A DNA stretch of 34,363 nucleotides from Planctomycetota bacterium. Lineage in GTDB: Bacteria > Planctomycetota > Planctomycetia > Gemmatales > Gemmataceae. Every line of letters starts with the position of its first letter. Within the stretch, counting starts at the first letter, position 1. The notes under the pieces were generated by a model, which saw only the letters and a list, made by a program, of their open reading frames with translations, did not search any database and was not told the DNA's origin. The position numbers were made by a program, and so were the translations under genes. This document shows positions 1-6,223 of this stretch, piece by piece. The stretch lies in contig JAIOPV010000062.1 of NCBI GenBank assembly GCA_021413735.1, positions 1-34,363 on the forward strand, given 5' to 3'.

Positions 1-123
1 AACGATCCGGAAGTGAGTTGTCGTCGCAGCACGCGGTGGCTGGAACGGAACGAGAAAGCACGACTCTATTTTCATCGCTCGCGTAAACTGTTGCCTGCAT
101 TGAAGAACGAACTACGAATCTAG
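1..123 (+). CDS. C-terminal end of an unidentified gene (cut by the window edge)
   Basis: Frame 1 is open from the first base to a TAG at 121-123, giving 40 residues ending in ...LPALKNELRI. The fragment is rich in Arg, Lys and Glu and contains an STRWLERNEKARLYFHRSRK stretch, so it is basic and probably helical. No family is recognised. The gene enters from the left and converges on the integrase at 305-2086. A strong hairpin at 158-190 lies between the two stop codons, as expected for a shared terminator. The reading frame could be chance, but the clean stop followed by a terminator-like hairpin supports a real gene end. Confidence 0.45.
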   Translation, partial: NDPEVSCRRSTRWLERNEKARLYFHRSRKLLPALKNELRI

Positions 124-157
124 GGATACAGTAGAACTAGAAATGTAGGGGAAATGG

Positions 158-190
158 CACAGCCCGCGAGTGTGGTACTCGCGGGCTGTG
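158..190. terminator. Bidirectional hairpin between converging genes
   Basis: Perfect 14-bp inverted repeat: CACAGCCCGCGAGT at 158-171, loop 172-176, complement at 177-190. It lies between the stop at 123 (+) and the integrase stop at 305 (-). Neither side has a proper T-run, so this is a strong hairpin of terminator type and not a textbook intrinsic terminator. Confidence 0.55.
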
Positions 191-304
191 GCGTTGGCTT
201 CGGAGGTGTTCACTTCGTCGGCTGTACAGTCGCTTCTCAATCGCAGCTATGTTGTCGATGTCGAGGTTTACTCCAGCCGCCCGCACATCGCCTGCATCTG
301 TCAC

Positions 305-2086
305 TCAGCCTTTCAGTTCATCTGTGGCCGAAATCGGGTTTTCACTCTCCGTTCGCTCAGCCGACTTTTGCATTGCTGTCCGTTCGCGATACACGGTCAT
401 CGTTGAGACCTCACACTCTCGTGCAATCTCGGTTGCAGCTTTCTTCTCGGTCAACAGAGCGCGGATTTTGTCCTTTAGTGCGAATGACAAGTAGTGCTTG
501 GTTTCATCGAGCGGATCGACCACCGTTGCAAAGACTGGAGCAAAGTACGCCCGCAACTCGCGGATCGCGGTGTGCAGCCGACCGAACGGCTTGTTGGCAT
601 AGCATTCCAGCAGAGTGTCGGCCTTGCTTGGGGAGCCGTGAGCGAGACAGAGCGAGGCGAGGTCGTCGGTGTATCGCTGACGGAGAACATCCGGTAACGT
701 GTCACGCAGGCTGCCAAACGGGAGACGGAGGAAATCGGGTTGCGATTTCTGGACGCGGTCAAGCAAGCGATTCCACAGGTTTGCAAAGCGAATCTGAGGG
801 TTTTGTGACTCCTCATCATACATGGGACTCCCATTGTCCCACACAAACAGCAATTTCGCATTCAGTTGCTCAGCCCTTTTGATGGCCCATCGAGCGAACT
901 CAACGACTTCCGGCCAAAGAATCCATTGTCCAAACACCTCCGTTTTGGGGCGGAACTGTGTCAAAAAACTATCGGCGTCGGTTGACTGAAATGCAAGTTT
1001 TGTAGCATGAGGATGCGTTTTGTTGAACGCAAAATCGCCAAGCTGTAGACGACCGAGTTCAGCGGCCCCCATTCCGCAGTTGAGACCCAGGTACAGGCAA
1101 AGCCGCTCCAGAGGCCGGGCGTGATGGTTGAGGACAGCCAATTGATCTGGGGTGTATGTCACTTTCATGATGATCGACTCCCGCCTGTCGCCTTCCAACT
1201 TCACTGCCCGACAGGACAGAGACTCAACCCCACTAGGCATCGTCCACTGATAGCTGTCCGTGGTGTCGAGCCACCGCAAAAATCGCATCCATTGATTTTT
1301 GACGTCACTTGCGGACGACGGCGTACCTTTTTTCGTCTTGGGCCGATTTCGCCAGAATGCGTTGATTTCCTTGCATTTGTCAAAGTTGAGCGTGTGTAGC
1401 GGTATATCGGCGTGCAGTTCTTTGAGCCGCTCAACTTGCTCAATGCGTTTTCGCTGATAAGGGACCAACTTGCCGGACCGCAGTTTCGCCCCATCGCGCC
1501 GAATGCTCTCAGCGTAAGCATCCAGTGTCTCGTGGAGGCTTCCCGGAATCAATTGCGCGGGCAGGGGGGCGTTTCCAACCGGGATCGAGGCAGCCCGGAG
1601 GTGAACTTCAAGTTGCCGGATTTCCTTCGCAATGAGTGATTGGTTTTTCACATGAGAGCGCGTGTAGTGATCCGGGTCGGCGGGGACAATCACCACCGAT
1701 GGATACTGCCGCTGAAGGGCTTCAATAATCTGGGCGTAATCGAGACAGTAATCCCGCTCGACGGTCGGGGTTCTACCAAGTCGCTCGTCAAGCGAAGGCG
1801 GTGCCCCCCCACCCCAGCAAGCGCGCGGGAATTCAACCGTTCGTTTCCCAGCGGCCAGTTGCGCCGCCCAATTGAAAGCAACGTCAGTCCAGCCTGCTTC
1901 TCCATTGTTGCGGCAACAGTCGTCGTAAAGAGCTTGGACCCGCTGGTAACGAAACTCCGCTTCCTTTTTGTCTGTTCCCAGATTGAAGCGGGGCTGTTGG
2001 CGTCCCTTGTCAGTCACCCTCCAGCCGATTCGTGGTCGATAGCGTCCCTTCGCGTCAGCTTTCAGTTCATGTTTTCGGGTTATCAC
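305..2086 (-). CDS. Tyrosine-recombinase-like integrase with C-terminal helix-turn-helix
   Basis: 593 aa from a GTG start at 2084-2086, chosen because GGAGG lies 7-8 nt upstream. The C-terminal half fits the tyrosine recombinase fold: box I region GLNCGMGAAELGRL (about 334-346), a hairpin Lys (K381), R461 in FGSLRDTL, H483 in LAHGS and candidate nucleophile Y496 in LLECYANK. The usual box I Arg (TGLRxxEL) is replaced by Gly340, and the box II His is not obvious. Residues 180-300 look like a core-binding domain. The tail (about 540-575, LLTEKKAATEIARECEVSTMTVYR) is a resolvase-type HTH, unusual in a tyrosine recombinase. The gene starts about 200 bp from the 3' end of tmRNA, a classic integrase/attachment-site arrangement. 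It could be an inactive or divergent integrase; the family call is an inference from motifs. Confidence 0.7.
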   Translation of the reverse strand: MITRKHELKADAKGRYRPRIGWRVTDKGRQQPRFNLGTDKKEAEFRYQRVQALYDDCCRNNGEAGWTDVAFNWAAQLAAGKRTVEFPRACWGGGAPPSLDERLGRTPTVERDYCLDYAQIIEALQRQYPSVVIVPADPDHYTRSHVKNQSLIAKEIRQLEVHLRAASIPVGNAPLPAQLIPGSLHETLDAYAESIRRDGAKLRSGKLVPYQRKRIEQVERLKELHADIPLHTLNFDKCKEINAFWRNRPKTKKGTPSSASDVKNQWMRFLRWLDTTDSYQWTMPSGVESLSCRAVKLEGDRRESIIMKVTYTPDQLAVLNHHARPLERLCLYLGLNCGMGAAELGRLQLGDFAFNKTHPHATKLAFQSTDADSFLTQFRPKTEVFGQWILWPEVVEFARWAIKRAEQLNAKLLFVWDNGSPMYDEESQNPQIRFANLWNRLLDRVQKSQPDFLRLPFGSLRDTLPDVLRQRYTDDLASLCLAHGSPSKADTLLECYANKPFGRLHTAIRELRAYFAPVFATVVDPLDETKHYLSFALKDKIRALLTEKKAATEIARECEVSTMTVYRERTAMQKSAERTESENPISATDELKG

Positions 2087-2118
2087 GTGGTTGCCTCCAG
2101 TGCGTCGGCAACTCTATT

Positions 2119-2183
2119 TTATCGGCTTATTGGCCACTCGCAACTACCTTATCGGCCACCTTATCGGCCACCTTATCGGCCAC
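2119..2183. repeat. Tandem 12-bp repeats upstream of the integrase
   Basis: CTTATCGGCCAC is repeated perfectly three times head to tail at 2148-2159, 2160-2171 and 2172-2183. A diverged copy (TTATCGGC TTATTGGCCAC) lies at 2119-2137. The array begins about 33 bp upstream of the integrase GTG, between integrase and tmRNA. Position and repetition suggest arm-type integrase/excisionase sites or an operator. It is too short and lacks spacers, so it is not a CRISPR array. Confidence 0.8.
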
Positions 2184-2240
2184 CAAATAGACAACAACGG
2201 CTGGCCGCAAACTGTTGTTAGTCAGGTAATTTGGCGTAAC

Positions 2241-2284
2241 AAAAGAGAAGGGCCGGAGTTGTGAAGATCACAACTCCGGCCCTT
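2241..2284 (-). terminator. Intrinsic terminator of tmRNA
   Basis: On the minus strand a 16-bp perfect stem (arms 2269-2284 and 2248-2263, 5-nt loop) is followed by TTCTCTTTTG at 2239-2247. It begins 3 nt after the mature tmRNA 3' end. This is a canonical rho-independent terminator. Confidence 0.85.
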
Positions 2285-2287
2285 AAG

Positions 2288-2687
2288 TGGAGGCGCGGGG
2301 AATCGAACCCCGGTCCCGTGGCCCATCCATGAAGGCATCTACGTGTGTAGCTTGTCAATTCCCGGTGTGCATCCGAAGATCACACCGCGTTCGTTATACC
2401 GGACTCCGACAAGCAGGATCCCGGGACAACTATCGGCCAGATTTTTTTAGCAGGAACGGCCGCCGAGGCGGGTTGGGTGGTGTCCCCAACGCTCAGGTTC
2501 CCACGAGCCCAATTTGCATCCGAACCGGCCCCTCTCGGGCTAAGCTGCCGGAACGGCTCACAGTCAAACTGCGAGGGAGTACTGCGGTTCAGCAGTTACT
2601 TTTTGATCGACTTTTTACGTGGCCAGCCGATCAACCACGACACGCAACCAAACACTTCCGAAGCCCGGTCGATGCCAGATCGCCCCC
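2288..2687 (-). ncRNA. ssrA: tmRNA (transfer-messenger RNA), one-piece
   Basis: Releases stalled ribosomes by acting first as alanyl-tRNA and then as a short mRNA for a degradation tag. The 5' end (2681-2687, GGGGGCG) pairs over 7 bp, with one G-U, with the 3' end CGCCUCC (2289-2295), forming the acceptor stem. The 5' region continues ATCTGGCATCGACCGGG, the conserved post-acceptor segment of tmRNA. The 3' region holds the T-arm with GGTTCGATTCC. The discriminator A is at 2288 and the following bases are CTT, so CCA is not encoded. Length is about 400 nt in one piece. The tag reading frame, the -10 box and the terminator are listed separately. The 3' end faces the integrase. Confidence 0.95.
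2564..2593 (-). other. tmRNA tag-peptide reading frame (AEPQYSLAV)
   Basis: After GTAACT the minus strand reads GCT GAA CCG CAG TAC TCC CTC GCA GTT TGA, i.e. resume Ala then E-P-Q-Y-S-L-A-V and stop. The hydrophobic C-terminus (LAV, compare LAA in E. coli) fits a ClpXP-type degron. The resume codon is inferred by analogy to known tmRNAs. Confidence 0.85.
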
Positions 2688-2697
2688 GGACGCAGGA

Positions 2698-2703
2698 ATT
2701 ATA
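2698..2703 (-). promoter_or_regulatory. -10 element of the tmRNA promoter
   Basis: A perfect TATAAT on the minus strand, 10 nt upstream of the mature tmRNA 5' end. A T-rich stretch (CTTTTTTC, about 2719-2727) lies at roughly -35 distance but is not a consensus -35 box. Confidence 0.65.
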
Positions 2704-2830
2704 CGCTCCACAAGCTCCGAAAAAAGCTCGACTTACGTTTCACCCGATATTCCCACGCTCGCCGCTGACTTTACCGACTCGCGGTATAACGAAATAGCCA
2801 GTTGATTCCGGGTGACATGCATACCCCACG

Positions 2831-2897
2831 TCCGGAACCAAGTGAAACACGTCCGGAACCACGATTTCAGCCCCGGAACCATCTCATCTGTCCGGAA
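2831..2897. promoter_or_regulatory. Helically phased CCGGAA array upstream of the DUF1080 gene
   Basis: CCGGAA occurs at 2832, 2853, 2873 and 2892, with spacings of 21, 20 and 19 bp, close to two helical turns. Three copies are the palindrome TCCGGA and the first three continue into ACCA or ACC. The array sits 115-180 bp before the ATG at 3012, in the divergent region shared with the tmRNA promoter. The phasing suggests a multi-site operator for a protein binding one face of the DNA. No regulator is identified. Confidence 0.45.
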
Positions 2898-3011
2898 GAA
2901 ACTATATCAGAGCATTTCCGAGCGTGTTGCCGCCAAACACAACTCAGATTCTGTCTCATCGGTCGTTCCAGACAGGCTACACTGACTCTCCACCAACCCA
3001 CGGAGAACTCC

Positions 3012-4058
3012 ATGCGAGCCGCGTTCCTTGCCGCAATGTGTGCGATAACTCTCGCCAGCCCCGCCTTCGCTGACGAGAAGAAGGACAAGCCGAAGTCGAA
3101 CCAGCTGACACCGAAGGAGATCGCTGCGGGTTACGTGATGCTATTCGACAACGAAACACTTTTTGGGTGGGCCATCGAAGGCGAAGCAACTGTAAAGGAT
3201 GGCTGGATGGTCTTGGGAGGCACCAAGGCCACGACCGCGACGTGTAGCACCGCACTTCCGACGAACACCGCGATTTTCGAACTCGATTATGAAAAGAACC
3301 TCCCTGGCGAGAAGCAACCGCGAGTTGCCCTGACTGCGAAGTTGAAAGATGTCTTCGCTCCACCAGGTGCGTTAGCAGGAGCCGCGACGAATGACGAGTT
3401 GACCCGCGTGACGATCACCGTGCCAGCGGGTACGGTAGCCCGCGTCGGAAGGGTGAACGTCAAGCCCACATCAAACACGAAACTGTTCGATGGCAAGAAC
3501 CTTGACGGGTGGAAGGTCAACGCGGCGGACCCGAAGCGAATGATGTCGAAGTTCGAAGTGACGAAGGACGGCGAGCTGTCGCTTAAGAATGGGCCGGGCG
3601 ATCTCGTCACGGAGAAAGAGTTCGACAACTTCGTGTTGCAAGCCGAGTGCAAGACGCTCGGCGACGGTCTCAACAGTGGCTTCTTCTTCCGCTGCATTCC
3701 GGGGCAGTATCAGAACGGCTACGAAGCCCAGATTCAGAACAGCTTTCTCGACAAGGACCGCAGCAAGCCGAAGGACTTCGGCACCGGTGCCATCTACCGA
3801 CGCATCGCGGCGCGAAAGGTGGTAACCAACGATAACGAATGGTTCACGATGACAGTCGTTGCCGACGGCAAGCACATCGCGACGTGGGTGAACGGCTACC
3901 AAACGGTGGACTGGACCGATGACCGCAAGGAGAACGACAACCCGCGTCAGGGTTATCGGGCAGGGAAGGGGCCGATCTCAATTCAGGGGCACGACCCGAC
4001 GACCGATTTGCTGTTCCGGAATATTCGGATTGCAGAATTGCCGGGCGAGAAGAAGTGA
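3012..4058 (+). CDS. Secreted DUF1080 (3-keto-disaccharide hydrolase family) protein
   Basis: 348 aa. The ATG at 3012 is chosen because it starts a signal peptide (MRAAFLAAMCAITLASPAFA) and has GGAGA 6 nt upstream; the frame is open further upstream to 2802, but that part is low-complexity and crosses the CCGGAA array. Two domain-like copies begin with LFD motifs: a short divergent one (residues about 42-130, LFDNETLFGW) and a complete one (about 157-345, KLFDGKNLDGWK, then SGFFFRC, GYEAQI, GTGAIYR and LLFRNIRI). The DUF1080 family has a concanavalin-like beta-sandwich acting on 3-keto-glycosides and is strongly expanded in Planctomycetes. It should act in the periplasm or outside the cell. 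It is a single gene; a large inverted-repeat element follows its stop. Confidence 0.85.
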   Translation: MRAAFLAAMCAITLASPAFADEKKDKPKSNQLTPKEIAAGYVMLFDNETLFGWAIEGEATVKDGWMVLGGTKATTATCSTALPTNTAIFELDYEKNLPGEKQPRVALTAKLKDVFAPPGALAGAATNDELTRVTITVPAGTVARVGRVNVKPTSNTKLFDGKNLDGWKVNAADPKRMMSKFEVTKDGELSLKNGPGDLVTEKEFDNFVLQAECKTLGDGLNSGFFFRCIPGQYQNGYEAQIQNSFLDKDRSKPKDFGTGAIYRRIAARKVVTNDNEWFTMTVVADGKHIATWVNGYQTVDWTDDRKENDNPRQGYRAGKGPISIQGHDPTTDLLFRNIRIAELPGEKK

Positions 4059-4078
4059 CATGAGACGTTTGGCGAGCG

Positions 4079-4220
4079 GTGGGTGTTATACGCCGCGCGG
4101 TGAAAGAGGCGTTTGGCGAGCCGCGCCCGCAAGGGAGCGGGTTACCTTTCCCGCACCCTTGCGGTCGCGGCTAGCCTTCACACGATACCCTCATTCCGGG
4201 CCGCGCGAAGTATAACCCAC
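4079..4220. repeat. Nested inverted-repeat element in an intergenic gap
   Basis: Inner arms at 4115-4141 and 4150-4176 (GGCGAGCCGCGCCCGCAAGG against its near complement) form a 27-bp imperfect stem. Outer arms at about 4079-4100 and 4201-4220 (GGTGGGT...TATAC...CGCGCGG) pair again around it. The element lies between the DUF1080 stop and the converging anti-sigma stop at 4263. It could terminate transcription from both sides. The two-layer architecture also resembles a REP/MITE-like palindromic element; other copies would be needed to decide. Confidence 0.6.
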
Positions 4221-4262
4221 CGGTTTCCCACGTCGAAACTGAGAGCAGACGCAATCGATCGC

Positions 4263-5216
4263 TCACCCCACCCGCTTCGCCTTCTCCCGTAAAGTGGTTG
4301 CGATCTCTCGCACCGTTTCGTCCACGGCAGCCCGAACTGCCAGCGGGTCGGACCCATTATCGAGAGCCTGTTGATGCCCGTCGAGCATCTTCGCCCACTG
4401 CCGACAGTGTTCCAGTAACCACGCCTTGTCGGTCGGGGTCAGGGGGCCGTAGGCCGAATGCATGAGCCGAGTGCAGCCAATGCGGAGTTCGGCGATGCGG
4501 GTGCCCACTCCAGTCGGGTCGGACGGTTGGTACGCTGACCACTCCTCAGCGTTGGTCGCCAATTTGTTCAGGTACTCCTTCGGGTTCGATTGTTCCAGTG
4601 CCAGCCCGCTTGGCTTTCCCCACCCCCACGCGATCTGCGATTTCTGGACGGCTGGTTCCTCAGGCCCACGAGTCGTCAGGTAGCCGACCACAACAGCCAG
4701 ACACACGGCGATGCCTGTGCTGACGAACGCCCAGATCTTGTACCCCCGCACCGGCAACTGCTTTACTCGCTCACTTGGCACCGACTTTGGGGTCTCTTCC
4801 CGCGTCGCTCGGGTGGTCGCATTTGCGAGAGTCGGTGGGGCGTCAGCCGAGAGCACCCGTTCGAGGGCCAACTTGCCTCGCTCGAACGCTCCAAGGAGCT
4901 CGTCCGACTGAAGCAACACGTTATCCCAGTACGCCCCGCCATCAAGGGCGATTCGTTCCTGAAACGCCGCGAGTGTCGGCGGATGTTTGAGAAGTTGCGA
5001 GAGGACGTCCGGAGGGATTGAGTCGAGACCGTCTTCCAGCGCGGTCGATAGCCACCGATCAAGCAAGGGCTGCGACGGTGCATCGCCTGGCGCAGTGGGG
5101 AAGAACGCCAGTAATTCGGCGACTAGCTGGCCGAAGTCGGGAGCCATCATTCGGCGTTCGAGCCAGCGGGGCAGCTCGGACGGCTCGTCCGGGATGGTCA
5201 TGGTGTGCAGCGTCAC
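4263..5216 (-). CDS. Membrane anti-sigma-like protein coupled to the ECF sigma factor
   Basis: 317 aa from GTG at 5214-5216, which overlaps the sigma stop (GTGA) and has GGAGGAG 5-6 nt upstream inside the sigma gene; the ATG at 5201 is an alternative without a good ribosome site. Residues 1-125 are predicted cytosolic and Leu-rich, followed by a Thr/Ala-rich linker, one membrane segment at about 160-181 (IWAFVSTGIAVCLAVVVGYL) and a 135-aa outer domain of helical character. No zinc-binding HxxxCxxC motif is visible, so it is not a ZAS-type anti-sigma factor. The role is inferred from topology and translational coupling to the sigma gene: the cytosolic part would hold the sigma factor and the outer part would sense. 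It ends at 4263, facing the DUF1080 gene. Confidence 0.6.
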   Translation of the reverse strand: MTLHTMTIPDEPSELPRWLERRMMAPDFGQLVAELLAFFPTAPGDAPSQPLLDRWLSTALEDGLDSIPPDVLSQLLKHPPTLAAFQERIALDGGAYWDNVLLQSDELLGAFERGKLALERVLSADAPPTLANATTRATREETPKSVPSERVKQLPVRGYKIWAFVSTGIAVCLAVVVGYLTTRGPEEPAVQKSQIAWGWGKPSGLALEQSNPKEYLNKLATNAEEWSAYQPSDPTGVGTRIAELRIGCTRLMHSAYGPLTPTDKAWLLEHCRQWAKMLDGHQQALDNGSDPLAVRAAVDETVREIATTLREKAKRVG

Positions 5217-5788
5217 GTGGACTCCTCCACACAGGCTTGGAGGTGGGCTTTGGCCTGATGGAACGCACGGTACGCCTTGTCCTGAGGTATGCCGGTGCGA
5301 CCGCAATACGCTTCATAGCTTTCACCGGCAACCCGACTCCGAACCAGGTCGGCCACCCGTGCGTTGGCCTGCTCCAACTTCTGGAGGCAACGGGCCAGTG
5401 CTTCTCGCCGGTCCGAATCGCCCAACGAGGCGTCCCACTGGCGATGGTCGATCAGATTGGCCTCGTCGGCGAGTGGTTCGGACTTCCGCTTCCGTTGGTG
5501 GTCGATAACGACGTGCCGCGCGATCTGGTGAACCCAGGCCCGGAAGTTCCCGCCGGTGAACTGGGTCGGCATTCCCTGCCACACCTTCGCCCATACATCC
5601 TGGTGTACGTCGTCGATCGCGGCCTGATTCACTCGTCCACTGAGGAACGCAAGCAACCGTTTCGCGTGCCGGTCGTAGAGAGTGCGGAAAGCGGCCTCGG
5701 CCTGACTCCGTGCGAGGGCGGAATCATCGCGGCGTGCGCATGTGGCGGCGAGTTCGTCGTCCGGGATTTCGACCGTGTCTGAAGTCAT
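5213..5788 (-). CDS. ECF-type RNA polymerase sigma factor
   Basis: 191 aa from ATG at 5786-5788. A longer in-frame start upstream exists but adds low-quality sequence. Sigma region 2 covers about residues 33-105 (FRTLYDRHAKRLLAFL, DDVHQDVWAKVWQ, FRAWVHQIARHVVIDHQRKR), including the -10-recognition helix. Region 4 covers about 130-185 (VADLVRSRVAGESYEAYCGRTGIPQDKAYRAFHQAKAHL), a helix-turn-helix for -35 binding. Domain 3 is absent, as in ECF sigmas. It is translationally coupled to the downstream membrane protein (4-bp overlap), the usual sigma/anti-sigma arrangement. The target regulon is unknown. The leader holds a 13-bp inverted repeat at 5838-5935. Confidence 0.9.
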   Translation of the reverse strand: MTSDTVEIPDDELAATCARRDDSALARSQAEAAFRTLYDRHAKRLLAFLSGRVNQAAIDDVHQDVWAKVWQGMPTQFTGGNFRAWVHQIARHVVIDHQRKRKSEPLADEANLIDHRQWDASLGDSDRREALARCLQKLEQANARVADLVRSRVAGESYEAYCGRTGIPQDKAYRAFHQAKAHLQACVEEST

Positions 5789-5837
5789 CCTTCGGCACCT
5801 GGAACCTGGGCTCGGTGCCATCGTATCCCGCCCCCAA

Positions 5838-5935
5838 GCGGTGGCGAGGGTAAAAGGGCACATGCCCGGCTTCTCTCTCCGGCGTGCTATCGCTTCCTTA
5901 GCCGCCGGATAACAGAAGCTCTCCCTCGCCACCGC
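5838..5935. repeat. Inverted repeat in the sigma-factor leader
   Basis: GCGGTGGCGAGGG at 5838-5850 and its perfect 13-bp complement at 5923-5935 enclose about 72 nt. It lies between the tautomerase stop (5941) and the sigma ATG (5788). In RNA it would form a long-range stem just upstream of the sigma start. It could be a terminator for the tautomerase message or a leader structure controlling the sigma gene. Confidence 0.5.
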
Positions 5936-5940
5936 CGGTG

Positions 5941-6129
5941 TCAGCGGTGGGATTTGACTCCCGCCATCTCGTTCATGTCGCTGACGGACAGCGGATTACC
6001 GCCAATCCCCCAGTCGCCGCTCTTGACCTCCTCGATCGCCATCATCGTGTCCGTCAGCTTGCGGATCATCTCTTGCTTTTGTGCAGTCGTGAACACGCCT
6101 TCAATCAGTTTGACGCTCACCAGGGGCAA
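5941..6129 (-). pseudogene. 4-oxalocrotonate tautomerase family protein with internal deletion
   Basis: 62 aa starting at TTG (6127-6129), placed so that Pro becomes residue 1 after Met removal, as the catalytic Pro1 of this superfamily requires. The sequence PLVSVKLIEGVFTTAQKQEM...KLTDTM is a typical 4-OT N-terminus, and EEVKSGDWGIGGNPLS is the typical segment after strand beta2. From family knowledge, about 12 residues normally lie between ...MAIE and EEVKSG (a GENMR-VTW-V-IE stretch carrying the substrate-binding Arg39). They are missing in frame, consistent with deletion between two Ile-Glu codon repeats. The protein may be expressed but is unlikely to be a normal tautomerase. It lies 94 nt downstream of the RTX gene on the same strand. 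Confidence 0.7.
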
Positions 6130-6183
6130 CTTTCTCTCACGGAAGGAATGTTGTGGACACCGTAACCGAAAAGGAAAGCGGAC

Positions 6184-6212
6184 GCCTCGGCGAGCCAACA
6201 GCCCGCCGAGGC
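6184..6212 (-). terminator. Hairpin after the RTX gene
   Basis: A 9-bp perfect GC stem (GCCTCGGCG at 6184-6192 with 6204-6212, 11-nt loop) lies 12 nt beyond the RTX stop. On the minus strand the following bases include CTTTCCTTTTC but no clean T-run. It probably ends the RTX transcript. Confidence 0.4.
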
Positions 6213-6223
6213 CCACTTCACGG

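Noticed and set aside
2148-2183. CRISPR-like repeat array
   Set aside because: The units are 12 bp, directly adjacent and have no spacers; no cas genes are present.
2287-2805. 172-aa plus-strand reading frame across the tmRNA region
   Set aside because: It runs antisense through the tmRNA, which is supported by acceptor stem, T-arm, tag, promoter and terminator; the protein shows no family features.
2802-3011. N-terminal extension of the DUF1080 protein
   Set aside because: The extra 70 residues are low-quality, cover the CCGGAA array, and would bury a clear signal peptide that starts at 3012 with its own ribosome site.
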